A stretch of 64,000 nucleotides of DNA from Bubalus kerabau (lineage: Eukaryota > Chordata > Mammalia > Artiodactyla > Bovidae), in assembly GCF_029407905.1 (NCBI RefSeq), contig NC_073643.1:41636501-41700500 (forward strand). Reading direction: 5' to 3'. Shown here piece by piece: positions 1 to 9,774 of the stretch. A program made the position numbers and the translations under genes. Each line of letters starts with the position of its first letter. Position 1 is the stretch's first letter. The notes under the pieces are model-generated. The model had not been told where the DNA came from. It did not search any database and saw nothing but the letters and a program-made list of their open reading frames with translations.

Positions 1-415
1 GGAATCTGCCTGCAATGCAGGAGCTGCTGCTAAGTCACTTCAGTCGTGTCTGACTCTGTGCAACCCCACAGACAGCAGCCCACCAGGCTCCCCCGTGCCT
101 GGGATTCTCCAGGCAAGAACACTGGAGTGGGTTGCCATTTCCTTCTCCAATGCATGAAAGTGAAAAGTGAAAGTAAAGTTGCTCAGTCATGTCTGACTCT
201 TAGCGACCCCATGGACTGAAGCCTACCAGGCTCCTCCTTCCATGGGATTTTCCAGGCAAGAGTATTGGAGTGGACCCAGGTTCAATTCCTGTGTCTGGAA
301 GATCCCCTGAAGGGAATAGCAACCCACTCTGGTATTCTTGCCTAGGGAATTCCATGGACCTGGTGGACTACAGGCCATGGGATCACAAAGAATTGGACAC
401 GACTGAGCAACTAAC
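1..415 (+). mobile_element. Bov-tA SINE, split by a Bov-A2
   Basis: The first 22 bases are the end of the tRNA-Glu-derived head (ctgcctgcaatgcagg). The element resumes at about 275 with its B-box region (acccaggttcaattcc), runs through the Bov-A body and ends near ggacacgactgagcaac. The middle is interrupted by the opposite-strand Bov-A2 at 23-274. The head starts before the window edge, so the element is incomplete on the left. Confidence 0.85.
23..274 (-). mobile_element. Bov-A2 dimeric SINE nested in Bov-tA
   Basis: Two tandem Bov-A units read on the minus strand. Both show the Bov-A hallmark (tgggattctccaggcaag and the similar tgggattttccaggcaag), and they are joined by the usual ccaatgcatgaaagtgaaaa linker. 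It sits inside a Bov-tA, so it is the younger insertion. No clear target-site duplication was seen. Confidence 0.85.
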
Positions 416-1094
416 ACTTTTATGAAGTTTAATGAGCTTGCATTTGTTTTTCTTATATCAAGCTGATATTCCTTTTGCAAAAATTATTTTAAAATATACC
501 TTTATGGGGAAAAAAAAAAACCCACGAAGTGATTTAAACAAAGGGAAAAAAATTGAAAACTGTGTAGACACGATGGAGATTGCAATGTATATATAAGTAG
601 AAGTTGAGGATCATTGGGGGGAAAAATCTACAAATGTACCAAACACCTATCCAAGTATTTGAGTCACAGTGCAAGTGGGAGGGTTATCTCATGTCAAACT
701 GATCGAATGTTTAAAACGAAGGCAGGGTGAGGAGCCTGGTGAGAGCTGCTGAGGGTAGGGGTCTCTCAGTGAGGCGGGGAAGACTGGAGAGTGGACATGA
801 AGTTTCTGACAGCCTCCTGGAGAAAACTGTGAAGGCCATCTTGACAATTCTGCAAACACTGAGGACAATGGATTTCTGAAAACAAGCAGCAGGTTTCACA
901 GGAAATAACTCATGTTGGGCAGTTTGACAGCCCTTTAAAAATGGAATTATTAGGTTAGTGAATAAAAGAGCCATTATGATCCTTAGCATTTGGAGCTCAG
1001 CAGGACTGTCTTAAGAACCCCTCCCATATAATTTTTTCAAATGGGCTCCTGCTGGGGACACAGGCGTGGATTCAGAGACAGAAGATAGTTATTT
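416..1094. other. No recognised feature
   Basis: Moderately AT-rich sequence with a short A-run near 510-520. The longest minus-strand frame (711-989) shows no domain. Nothing here supports a gene or a named repeat. Confidence 0.5.
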
Positions 1095-1245
1095 ACACAC
1101 TCAAGGATGCAAAAGGTACGTGTATAAGGATGCTCATCACAGCACTGCATGTAATAGGGAAAAATGGAAATGATCTAGATGTCATCAGCTGGGGATCTGG
1201 TCAAAGTATTTTGAAGTACCCATGGAATGGGCGGCTATTGTTTAA
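1095..1245 (+). mobile_element. Old L1 3' fragment (L1M-like)
   Basis: Contains the decayed L1 3'-region phrase around 1130-1190 (aaggatgctcatcacagcac, then gaaaaatggaaatgatctag). The 10.5-11.2 kb copy carries another part of the same L1 3' region. It is diverged and has no young TSD. Confidence 0.6.
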
Positions 1246-1249
1246 ATCA

Positions 1250-1560
1250 GCAGATGACAATCTATGGCCCATAGACCAAATCTGTCTCAGGAATTAAGAA
1301 AGATTTTTTTGTAGTTTTAAATGGTTAAAAATTTCAAAGAAGTAATATATCTCAGGACACGTGAAAATCATATGAAATTCAAATCACTATGTTCATTCAT
1401 AAAGATTTTTTGGAACATAGCCAAGCCAATCCATCAATGTATTGTTGCTGACTGGCTTCAACCCTTCCATGACAGAGTTGAGTAGAGTATTAATAGTTCA
1501 GCACGAACTGGGTAGCCTGAAACGCTTAAAATATTTACTATCAAGACCCTGCTGGTCTAG
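1250..1560. mobile_element. hAT-type MER DNA transposon fossil
   Basis: Shows the phrases atggcccatagaccaaatct, ttggaacatagccaagcca, agagttgagtagagt and taaaatatttactatc, typical of an ancient non-autonomous hAT family. A second copy lies in opposite orientation at 26,605-26,945. I do not recall the exact library name with certainty. Confidence 0.6.
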
Positions 1561-1683
1561 AATAGATCACTAAACAAGATTCTTTCGAACAGCAGATTCA
1601 TTTTAACCCCCTGTTCTTCCTAAACTGCCTGCTTTCCTTTCAATTGTGGGTTTTTTCCCAGTATTCTTTGACCTGGTTTATTT

Positions 1684-1830
1684 ATTTATTTAAACTCAGT
1701 TATTTTTATTTATTTTCAGTTGGAGGATAATTGCTTTACAGTATTGTGTTGGCTTCTGCCATATGTCAACACGAATCAGCCATAGGTATACAAAGGTCCC
1801 CTCCCTCTTGAACCTCTCTCTCACCCCCAT
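1684..1830 (-). mobile_element. L1-BT 3'-end fragment with TSD
   Basis: Minus-strand copy of the ruminant L1 3' end, with the hallmark ttcagttggaggataattgc followed by the gccatatgtcaacacgaatc block and the A/T-rich tail on the left. It is flanked by gacctggtttattt (1670-1683) and gatctggtttattt (1831-1844), a 13/14 match that fits a target-site duplication. It is severely 5'-truncated, so it has no coding content. Confidence 0.8.
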
Positions 1831-1844
1831 GATCTGGTTTATTT

Positions 1845-2059
1845 CTTGCTTTGTTTTGTGTTTTCATTTGTTTCTTCTATCTCTGTCTTAATAGCTGCTG
1901 CAGACCATTCATATTCCAAAAGCAGAAAAAAAAAATTGTTTGTATTAGCCCAGTAATACCTCATTGTTACTTAAAAAAAAATCAAGTGGTCTCAAGTATA
2001 TAAGATATTTATGTCAGTTTCAGCCAATGGAATGGAAACTCCCCTACAACAATGAGCAT
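1845..2059. other. No recognised feature
   Basis: T-rich sequence with two short A-runs near 1926 and 1973. No repeat or gene signal was recognised. Confidence 0.4.
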
Positions 2060-2130
2060 ATTCTGCCTGGCACATAACAAGGCCTCAGTAAAGACTTTTG
2101 AATGAATTACTGTGTGAATGAATGAATAAT
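2060..2130 (+). mobile_element. L2/MIR 3'-end fragment
   Basis: Shows gcctggcacataacaaggcc followed by a gaatgaatgaataat tail, the conserved 3' core of L2 and MIR. It is too short to separate the two families. Confidence 0.55.
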
Positions 2131-2610
2131 AGTTTCATATGTATATACATGGGATCACATGCAGCATATTGTCTTCAGCGTGCTTTCTTTCTATGCGATG
2201 GTGTGTGGGAGATTACACTGGACGTGCAATGAGAGGGCGTATTTTCCTTTCTTCTTGTCAGCAGAGTCTACACTCCTCTTCATGGGAGCCAAAGCCCTTG
2301 TAGTAACTTGCCTCTGCATGGCTCAGAGGAAGCCTCAGGCAGACAGAGTGGATCACAGTCATGAAGCATTTAGCTAATGTGCTTTGGGGGTGACACGCAG
2401 GCAGGGACCCAGGAGAACTGTCACGGGGCATTTCCTGGGCCCCCTTACTTAGGAGAGTAAGTGAATTTTTGTGCCGCGAGCAGAAATCTTGTTGCTCTCC
2501 TTCCTGCCCATCTTCCCTTTCTTGTTTTTATTTTCTGACTTGCTACTCTGCCTTTCCTTTCAATCCCTTACTTTTTCCTAAGATGCTGTGCATGTAGGCG
2601 AGTTGTGTAT
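2131..2610. other. No recognised feature
   Basis: Unassigned sequence with a 72-codon plus-strand frame (2159-2377) that has no recognisable domain or splice context. No named repeat was seen. Confidence 0.45.
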
Positions 2611-2822
2611 ATGTGTGTGCTCGGTCACTCAGTCATGTCCAGTTCTTTGGGACTCCATGGACTGTAGCCCACCAGGCTCCTCTGTCCATAGATTTTTCCA
2701 GGCAAGAATACTGGAGTGGGTTGCTATTTCCTAATCCAGGGGCTCTTCCTGACCCAGGGAAGAACCCATGTCTCCTACATTGACAGGCAGATTCTTTACC
2801 ACTGCACCACCTGGGAAGCCCC
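2611..2822 (-). mobile_element. Bov-tA SINE
   Basis: Starts with the antisense Bov-A 3' end (ctcggtcactcagtcatgtc), passes through the Bov-A core, and ends in the antisense tRNA-Glu head (accactgcaccacctgggaa). It looks near full length. Confidence 0.85.
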
Positions 2823-2893
2823 TTGTACGTGAATTAGTAACACTGCATTTCAATCAAGTGGTACTGTGCATTGTGTCTTTCTAGACTTAGATT

Positions 2894-3211
2894 GGGGCTT
2901 CTCTCATAGCTCAGTTGGTAAAGAATCCACCTGCAATGCAGGAGACTCCGGTTTGATTCCTGGATTGGGAAGATCGGCTGGAGGAGGGATCGGCTACCCA
3001 CTCCAGTATTCTTGGACTTCCCTTGTGGCTCAGTTGGTAAAGAAGCCACCTGCAATGTGGGAGACCTGGGTTCGATCCCTGGGTTGGGAAGATCCCCTGG
3101 AGAAGGGAAAGGCTACTCACTCCAGTATTCTGGCCTGGAGAATTCCATGGACTGTATAGTCCATGGGGTCGTAAAGAGTCGGACACGACAAAGCTACTCT
3201 CACTTTCACTT
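2894..3211 (+). mobile_element. Dimeric Bov-tA SINE with perfect TSD
   Basis: Two tRNA-Glu-headed units in tandem. The first stops at ccagtattctt (about 3013) and the second runs to the Bov-A end (tcactttcact). The second unit keeps a recognisable Pol III A box (3026-3037, tggctcagttgg) and B box (3069-3079, ggttcgatccc). A perfect 12-bp duplication, tagacttagatt, flanks the dimer at 2882-2893 and 3212-3223, so both units inserted as one RNA. Confidence 0.9.
3026..3079 (+). promoter_or_regulatory. Pol III A/B boxes of the dimeric Bov-tA
   Basis: The A box (tggctcagttgg, 3026-3037) and B box (ggttcgatccc, 3069-3079) both match the tRNA-type internal promoter. Motifs are visible in the sequence; transcription is inferred. 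Confidence 0.55.
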
Positions 3212-3246
3212 TAGACTTAGATTTATGGGTTATACTGGACGAGTTT

Positions 3247-3362
3247 GATTTGTTGTCCCTATATTTCATAGATAAGTAAACTGAGACACAGAGAAGCTGA
3301 ATAACTTGCCCAAGTGGGAAGCCTGGCTGCCAAAGTAGTGCTCTAATCACTTTGCTAGGCTG
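3247..3362 (-). mobile_element. MIR SINE
   Basis: Antisense MIR core: aagtaaactgagacacagag, then taacttgcccaagtgggaag and a gtgctctaatcactttgcta head. The order and spacing match MIR. Confidence 0.75.
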
Positions 3363-3414
3363 CCTCTCCAGCATCCACATCTTCTGCTTCACACTCCAGA
3401 GCTGTTCCCTGCTA

Positions 3415-3500
3415 AACTGATAGACCTTTATTGACTTCTGTATCTCCAGTGCTGGGTATAGAACCTGTGCCCAGAAACAGACACTTTGTAGGCCAGGTAA
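3415..3500 (+). mobile_element. L2 3'-end fragment
   Basis: Resembles the L2 3' core, with a tgtatctccagtgctgg phrase followed by a degraded form of the last part of the element. Highly diverged. Confidence 0.4.
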
Positions 3501-3640
3501 AAAGATAGTATAGAAACAAAATTTATGATGCTTACCCAATATTCCATGTGCAGCTGTTTCATAAGCTCTTTCATACAATGCTCAGGTCAGATGAGGTGTA
3601 CTTAGTCTGAACTTTTTTTGGTGGCAACTTAACAATATGG

Positions 3641-3910
3641 TGGAGAAGGCAATGGCAACCCACTCCAGTACTCTTGCCTGGAAAATCCCATGGATGGAGG
3701 AGCCTGGTAGGCCGCAGTTCATGGGATCGTTGAGTCAGACATGACTGAGCGACTTCACTTTCCCTTTTCACTTTGATGCATTGGAGAAGGAAATGGCAAC
3801 CCACTCCAGTGTTCTTGCCTGGAGAATCCCAGGGACGGGGGAACCTGGTGGGCTGCCATCTATGGGGTCGCACAGAGTCGGACACGACTGAAGCGACTTA
3901 GCAGCAGTAG
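3641..3910 (+). mobile_element. Bov-A2 SINE with perfect TSD
   Basis: Two Bov-A units (tggagaaggcaatggcaacc and tggagaaggaaatggcaacc) joined by the cactttgatgcat linker and ending in the agcagcagtag tail. An 11-bp duplication, taacaatatgg, flanks it at 3630-3640 and 3911-3921. Confidence 0.9.
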
Positions 3911-3997
3911 TAACAATATGGAGCAAAATGTTCTTACTATTGGGCAAAAGCAATTTTACTTCTAGGAATTTGTCTCAAGGAAATAATCACACGTGTG

Positions 3998-4215
3998 TGC
4001 ATGCTAAGTCACTTCAGTCGTGTTCGACTCTGTGACCCCATGGACTGTAGCCCACCAGGCTCCTCTGTCCATGGGATTCTCCAGGCAAGAATATTGGAGT
4101 GGGTCACCATGCCCTCTTCCAGGGGATCCTCCCAACCCAGGGATTGAACTCGCATCTCTTATGTCTCCTACTTGGGCAGACGGGTTGTTTACCACTAGTG
4201 CCACCTGAGAACCCT
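3998..4215 (-). mobile_element. Bov-tA SINE nested in L1M
   Basis: Antisense Bov-A end (gctaagtcacttcagtcgtg) through to the antisense tRNA head (taccactagtgccacctgag). The flanks 3980-3997 and 4216-4233 (gaaataatcacacgtgtg and gaaataaagacacatgtg) match at 15 of 18 positions, a decayed TSD. Confidence 0.85.
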
Positions 4216-4315
4216 GAAATAAAGACACATGTGTATGTAAAAAATGTATATTTAATGATGTTCATTGCACTAACATACATAATTGTGAAAAACAGCAATA
4301 AAAAACTGGTTAATT

Positions 4316-4760
4316 CCAAACTCCCTGTCTCTTACCCCTCATTCTTTCCCTAGTAACGGCCACCATAAATTCATTCTCTTAGACTGTGAGTTTGTTTTTG
4401 TTTTGTAAGTTCATTTGTATCATTTCTTTCTGGAGTCTGCATATAAGGGATGTCATACAATATTTCTCCTTTTCTGTATGACTTACTTCACTCAATATGA
4501 CAATCTCTAGGTTCATCCATGGAATGGACATTACACATTGTTATATTTAAAATGGATTATCAACAAGGACCTACTGTACAGCACATTACACTCTGCTCAA
4601 GGTTATGTAGCTGCCTGGATAGGAAGGGAGTTTGGGGGAGGATGGCTATATATGTACACATGGCTGAGTCCCTTCACTGTTCATCTAAATCTATCACAGC
4701 AGTGTTTATCGGCTATACCCAAATACAAAATAAAAGTTAAAAAATTTTAAAGAAAAGTAA
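4316..4760 (+). mobile_element. L1-BT insertion with inverted 5' segment
   Basis: The left part (about 4316-4518) is L1 3'-region sequence read antisense (ttgttttgtaagttcatttg, gacttacttcactcaatatg). The right part (about 4519-4760) is the sense 3' end (caaggacctactgtacagca, tatcggctatacccaaatac, A-rich tail). The same 9 bp, tggttaatt, flank it at 4307-4315 and 4761-4769. This is the structure expected of twin priming. No coding capacity remains. Confidence 0.8.
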
Positions 4761-5020
4761 TGGTTAATTATGATACATTGATTATGTATAGATTATGATA
4801 CATTTCTATGAGGGAACATTATGTACCCAGAAAAACTTCATACTTAGCGGAGAGAAGATAGGAATGTTACTCCAGAGGTTTATACAGAGAGCTTCAACTG
4901 AGTTTGTAATAATTAACTTCTTAAGCTGGGGAGTGGGTATAAGGTGCTCAACGTATTGTTCCTTATACCTCTTCAAATATCTGAAATGTTGAATAATTAA
5001 CTGAAAAAATAAAATTTAAA

Positions 5021-5146
5021 AGTAGCATTTAGAATTTTTAACCATGTGGAATAATTATCATAAAATATTATGCTTAAACAAACAGGTTGTAATAAATAAT
5101 GCTAACATAATCATAGCTTTCTAAATCGGTGTGTATGTCTGGTTAT
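5021..5146. other. Unassigned AT-rich stretch
   Basis: AT-rich sequence between the L1M 3' end and the next L1-BT copy. Nothing specific was recognised. Confidence 0.35.
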
Positions 5147-5156
5147 AAAAGAAATG

Positions 5157-5380
5157 TATTACCCAATGTATAAAACAGTTAGCTAGTGGGAAGCTGCTCT
5201 ATAGCACAGGGAGCTCATCTTGGTGCTCCGTGATGACCTGGAGGGGAAGGATGGAGGGAGGCGAAGGAGGGAGGTTCAGGAGGGAGGGGATATATGAATA
5301 CATATGGATGATTCACACAGTTGTACAGCAGAAACTAATACAACATCATAAAGTAATTATACCCCAATTAAAAAAAAAAA
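5157..5380 (+). mobile_element. L1-BT 3' end
   Basis: Contains the ruminant L1 3'UTR blocks ctatagcacagggagctcat, gatgacctggaggggaagga and tacagcagaaactaatacaa, then a poly-A tail. Possible TSD aaaagaaatg (5147-5156 and 5378-5387), though the poly-A makes its edge ambiguous. 5'-truncated. Confidence 0.85.
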
Positions 5381-5387
5381 AGAAATG

Positions 5388-5757
5388 CACTAAAGTTTTA
5401 ATTGTGTTTGTCTTTGGGCATTGTGATTATAGGGAATTTCTATTTCTACAATTAAACAGCATTCTTTTTGTAAAAGAAATGAAAGTAATACTTTTAAATT
5501 TGTGAGCTCTAATTTATGGCTCTTTTCTACTTTATAGCTTTCTAAGCAACAAACTCCAGCACGATTTCTAATCTGTCTTTTTCTTTGTATTCCCAGTCCA
5601 GTTTTTGCCAGATTTTACTGTTTTTCTTTCACATTTCCCCAATCTTTTCTTCGTCTGTAGTCATTCTCCATAAGGTTTTAGATTTTATTTTTGTTATGTA
5701 TGTAAAGCAGAGGCTCTTTGGGCCAAGTAAACTATGGTCCAGAGGTATGGAAATACC
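5388..5757. other. No recognised feature
   Basis: AT-rich, apparently single-copy sequence. The short frames present have no recognisable domain. Confidence 0.4.
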
Positions 5758-5767
5758 CTGTGTTTTC

Positions 5768-5960
5768 TTTTTATTTTATTTTTTTATTTTTTAATATTTA
5801 TCTGTTTCTTTGACTGATCTGGGTCTTAGTTGAAGGTGTGCGATCTTTGATCTTTGTTTTGTGGCAGGTGGGATCTAGTTCCCTGACCAGGGATTGAACC
5901 CGGGTCCCCCTGCATTGGGACCGAGGAGTCTTAGCCACTGGACCACCAGGAAAGTCCCCT
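5768..5960 (-). mobile_element. CHR-type tRNA-Glu SINE
   Basis: Antisense head is clear: ctgaccagggattgaacccg, then tcttagccactggaccacca. The T-rich left edge is the reverse of its A-rich tail. Flanks ctgtgttttc (5758-5767) and ttgtgttttc (5960-5969) fit a TSD with one mismatch. Confidence 0.85.
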
Positions 5961-5969
5961 TGTGTTTTC

Positions 5970-6714
5970 ATTTAAGCATTCTGAGCTTGACTTTTAAGTT
6001 TCTTGACAGAAATCACAGCGTCTGGCAATAAATTACTTGTGAGGGGTCAAGAATGGTGATAGGCTGCAAACTGACTTTATAACTTCATACTAGTGAGGCT
6101 TGTTGGACTACTCACTAGTTCATCTCATCACATCAGAAAAGCCATTAAATATCAAAGACCTAGTGTCCCTCACTGGGGTATGAACGCATTAAGAAGTGGC
6201 GTGTGCACATTAGGATGGATACAAGGAGGTGACCCTGACCTGTGTTCTCTGAGTCTTCCCTCTGTGACTCACTCTGATGGAGACTTTGCCTGAAGTATTG
6301 GGTGGCCATGATGGGCTTAATGACCTTGGCCTCATAGGAAGCTGTTGTTGCTTCTTACAGAAAAACACAAGCGGAAGAAAGGCATTAGGTGATGAGGAGG
6401 CCAGTCATTCACACAAAATGAAATGCTTTCATTAAGAGAGAGAAACAGCAGAAGTCAAGTTCATTTGGAATGTTTCAGCATATGTTCTGAATTTGAAAAC
6501 ATTGTGCAGAAGGAAGGCAAGGAAACAAGATTTTGCTAAAGAGCTTAGGAAATGTGTGGGAAAGTGTTTGTAGCAGGAGAATTCAATTATAAGAGCTTCC
6601 TGTCCTTCCCTTATGCCTATACCACTTTTCCTCTTAGACCAGAAAGAGTAGTTCAGAAAGTTGTGGGGTGGGGGGGAGGGGTGTCAATATATTGCTTCTC
6701 ATGTGAATTACTCA
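5970..6714. other. Repeat-poor stretch with one G4 motif
   Basis: No recognisable repeat or gene. It contains a G-rich run at 6665-6681 (four or more G-tracts of at least 3) able to form a G-quadruplex on the plus strand. Short frames at 6093-6293 and 6552-6758 lack domains. Confidence 0.45.
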
Positions 6715-7170
6715 AGATTTTTGTAGTTGCAAGCGACAGAAACCCAATTCAAAAATAACTTAAGCAAAATTAAAAAGGAATTTGGTGGCTGGTGTAGTTG
6801 AAAACTCCAGGTGGTAGAGCTACCTCAGTCATGGATGAATTCAGTGATTCATACAATGATATCAGGAATACGTCTTTCTCAGTCTCCTGGTTCTGCTTTT
6901 CTCTGAGTTGATTTGATTCTGATATTGCCTCTCCCTTCCTGATGGCAAAAATGGCCTGGGTCTAACTAGCTTAATGAACTCAGCTGAAAGCACCATACTT
7001 CCAAAGGCTCTAGCCCAAGAGGGTCACTGGTCTGTCTTGTGCCATACTGTCTGTCTTGAATCAGTCACTCTGGCCAGGGAAATTGAATGCCCTGACTAGC
7101 CAGGCCTAGGTTCTATTCCCATTCTTGGAAATAATGAGGTGGTGTTACCCTCACTGAACATATACAGACT
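6715..7170 (+). mobile_element. Ancient interspersed repeat, family X
   Basis: Starts tagttgcaagcgacagaaac, passes ttgaaaactccaggtggtag and ggttctgcttttctctgagt, and has agccaggcctaggttc near its end. The same ordered blocks recur at 29,575-29,960 and partly at 13,186-13,570 and 49,740-50,045, showing that it is a repeat. I recognise it as an old mammalian family but cannot name it safely. Confidence 0.6.
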
Positions 7171-7266
7171 ATGATGGGCAAATGGTGGTCTCCCAGAAGC
7201 ATACTTGGATGTCACTCTCAGGGAAGGGGAAAAATAAAGATGTTGGCCAGTCAAAAACCCCAGAGG

Positions 7267-7475
7267 GGACTTTCTTGGTGGTCCAGTGGCTAAGATTCTG
7301 TGCTCCCAATGCAGGGGGCTGGGGTTTGATCCCTGAACGGAAAACTAGACCCCGCACGCCAGAACTATGGGGTTTTCAAGGCACAACTAAAGATCCCACA
7401 TGCCACAATGAAGATCGAAGATCTCCAGTGCTGCAACTAAGGCCTGGCACTACCAAATTAAGAAATATTACATCC
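7267..7475 (+). mobile_element. CHR-type tRNA-Glu SINE
   Basis: Sense head gactttcttggtggtccagt, B-box region gctggggtttgatccctgaa and the CHR body (acatgccacaatgaagatcg). Matching aaccccagagg at 7256-7266 and 7493-7503 could be a TSD, but about 18 extra bases separate the tail from the right copy, so this is uncertain. Confidence 0.75.
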
Positions 7476-8307
7476 TGCCCACCCCTCGTTCAAACCCCAG
7501 AGGTCCACAACCCACCAGAAGCGCATTCTTCTGAAGAGCAAGATAACTGCGGCATCCGGAACTAGTTTGTTAACAACAGTACATAACACAAAAGTACATA
7601 AGATCGCCTTAGCTGGGGGAAATGAGGGTCACAGTCCTTATTCTTTTCTGCTACAATTTGTTCTGCAATGACTAACTCTTTAGCCAAAAATCTGTGACCA
7701 TGTGCTCATTACCATAGAAACTTCCTTTGAGGGAACAATTAGCATCTATTGTTATCATTGGAATGTCATCATTTCATGAAGAGCTGCTAACAACATGACT
7801 CTTTTGGTTTTCCGTGCTTTCCTATGGATCTTCACATTGCAGTCAGTTCCTAGAGGTCATGGCCTACATCAACACACCACCAGCCAGCTAATTAGTGGCT
7901 TGTCAGATGTCCACTTGGTTTCTCTACTTTTAGGATAATAGCAGCTCCTGATGTGCACAAACAGAGAAAAGCTAGTAAGAGTAATTGTGAGTTTGTCAGC
8001 CTAAGAACAGCATGTTGGAGTTCTTATTTAATAGTGAACAGGACAAAAGGGAAAAAAAAGGATCCTCACTATATGCAAAGACAACGAAAGAAAAAGATTA
8101 AAATATTGTGAACACTGGGTGTCCTTTTGTTTTTGAAAAGATTTGACAAGTTTACTCATGTGGGAATGATGGCTACAGATAGCTAGAACTGATTACAGGC
8201 CCTTTTCCAAAATGACCAAGTAGAGAAGTACTAAAAATTAAAGGGCCTGTTTCCAGAGGCTGGCCTTTGGATCCCTTTCCAGAGTTATCATGGAATATGC
8301 AGACCCC
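7476..8307. other. Repeat-poor stretch
   Basis: About 0.8 kb in which I recognise no ruminant or mammalian repeat. It looks like single-copy sequence and could hold conserved non-coding DNA, but only alignment could show that. No gene signal. Confidence 0.4.
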
Positions 8308-8512
8308 CGGGCTGCCCTGGTGGCTCAAATGGGAAAGAATCTGCATCCAATGCAGGAGACCTGGGTTCAATCCCTGCGTCGGAAAAATCCTCTGGAGAAA
8401 GAAACAGCAATCTACTCCAGTATTCTTGCCTGGAAAATCTCATGGACAGAGGGGCCTGGAGGGCTGCAGTCCATGGGGTTGCAAAGAGTTGGACAAGACT
8501 GAGTGACTAATA
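8308..8512 (+). mobile_element. Bov-tA SINE
   Basis: Head gggctgccctggtggctcaa, B-box region ctgggttcaatccctgcgtc, Bov-A body and terminal gttggacaagactgagtgac. Complete or nearly so. Confidence 0.88.
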
Positions 8513-8689
8513 CCCACATGTCAACGCATCTAACATTGTTCAAAATAGAACAGCACAAGAGTCACTATCAAGCCTCTTTCAGACATTCATGGACTAGAAA
8601 ATTACGGAAGACTGCAAGTCTATTGTCCAAAAAACGACACGCCGTACAGACATGGCAAAGCTGAGTACTACTGTGGACCAAAATAGAGA

Positions 8690-8880
8690 TGAACCCACCC
8701 CCTTTTCCTGCATTTTGCCCTTTGAAGCTCAATACAAGACTCAAACCCCCCTTTCAGTGCAAATGCCACTCTATGAGTCTCGTCCCTTTCTTCTCTTGGA
8801 AAGTGAATAAAAACTCTCTTTTCTCCTCTTGCTAATATTCCTATGAATTCTTTCATAACCTGCATTGTGAAAGTTGTGAT
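8690..8880 (+). other. Possible LTR 3' end
   Basis: The order of a pyrimidine-rich stretch (cgtccctttcttctcttgga), a polyadenylation-like aataaa at about 8807, tctcttttctcctcttgcta and a terminal cataacctgcattgtgaaag resembles the R-U5 end of a retroviral LTR. I cannot see a matching 5' boundary or a second LTR, so the call is weak. Confidence 0.25.
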
Positions 8881-8889
8881 ACTAACAGA

Positions 8890-9250
8890 GTATCACTTCA
8901 GTTGCAAGCATCAGAAACGGACTGGGTGACTTGAACAGGAAATATTTGTTGAAAAGATATTTGGGCAAGTAGGATGGAGGACAAGTTAGGTCCAAGGAAA
9001 CTCTTGGATGGAGTAGGACATCTTTGTTGAGCTGTAACATTTCCATTTTTTTTCTTCCCTGAAAATTCAAAGTCTTGTGAGAGTCCACACGATTGGCTAA
9101 CCTTAGTTTACCTGAAAATTCCTTAGCAAAACCAACCGATGGGAAAAGGGGTTTGGCTTCTATGAGAATGAGTGCCTGGGTTTACCCTCCCGCTGGGATC
9201 AAGCCCAGCATAGAAGTAATTCTCTCAAATAAAATTGGGTTGATTTTAGG
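8890..9250 (+). mobile_element. Weak family X-like remnant
   Basis: Begins cagttgcaagcatcagaaac, like the start of the family X repeats elsewhere in the window, and has a later gattggctaacc block. Very diverged, so assignment is tentative. Confidence 0.3.
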
Positions 9251-9324
9251 TTAGGAAATGGATAATGGCAGCTACAAAGTAACAATTACCTCTCTATTTA
9301 GGTAGGATGCTTGTGGAAAATACT

Positions 9325-9442
9325 GATGCTGGGTTCAAAACCTGTCTTAGGGAATGAGAATCTCAGAATGTGAAGCCCTGACATTTTTGTTTTTAACAAG
9401 CTCCCCAGGTGAGACACGTATATCAAAAGTGGAGAATCACTG
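9325..9442 (+). mobile_element. MER5A-like hAT fragment
   Basis: Ordered blocks aacaagctccccaggtgaga and a terminal gtggagaatcactg resemble the right half of MER5A. Confidence 0.5.
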
Positions 9443-9774
9443 AACATTGTGGGCAGGGGTACTCAGAGAGGAAAAAACTACAGCATCTCTGAAATATGAG
9501 CTTGAATGAGTAGGCAGAAAAGATCCATGCAGCTAGTAACCAAAGTTCTAAATATGGATTTTCCCTTCCCTCCAGAATTTTTTAGAAAGCATGAAGGACC
9601 TATTCTTGGCAAACATTTAAGGATTGCAGAAATTCCTTGAATATTTGGCATGCAATGCCTGCAATCAATCCATGACACTACAGAATAAACTCATTGAGGG
9701 TTAGACTTGGAAGTGGGGGGTCATACTCATTTACCATTCACTTGTGTTCACAACATCCATATTCAGTCATTGAA
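9443..9774. other. No recognised feature
   Basis: Unassigned single-copy-like sequence. A 66-codon minus frame here has no domain. Confidence 0.4.

Larger units (their letters stand above)
3922..5020 (+). mobile_element. Old L1M 3' region, host of two younger insertions
   Basis: Three collinear blocks fit one old L1 3' end: 3922-3997 (acttctaggaatttgtctca), 4216-4315 (gatgttcattgcactaacat, then aaaaactggttaatt) and 4761-5020 (ggttaattatgatacattg to the final tail). A Bov-tA and an L1-BT separate the blocks, so the L1M predates both. Confidence 0.75.

Noticed and set aside
8560..8880. Endogenous retrovirus provirus
   Set aside because: Only an LTR-like 3' end is suggested. No gag, pol or env similarity, primer-binding site or paired LTR was found nearby.
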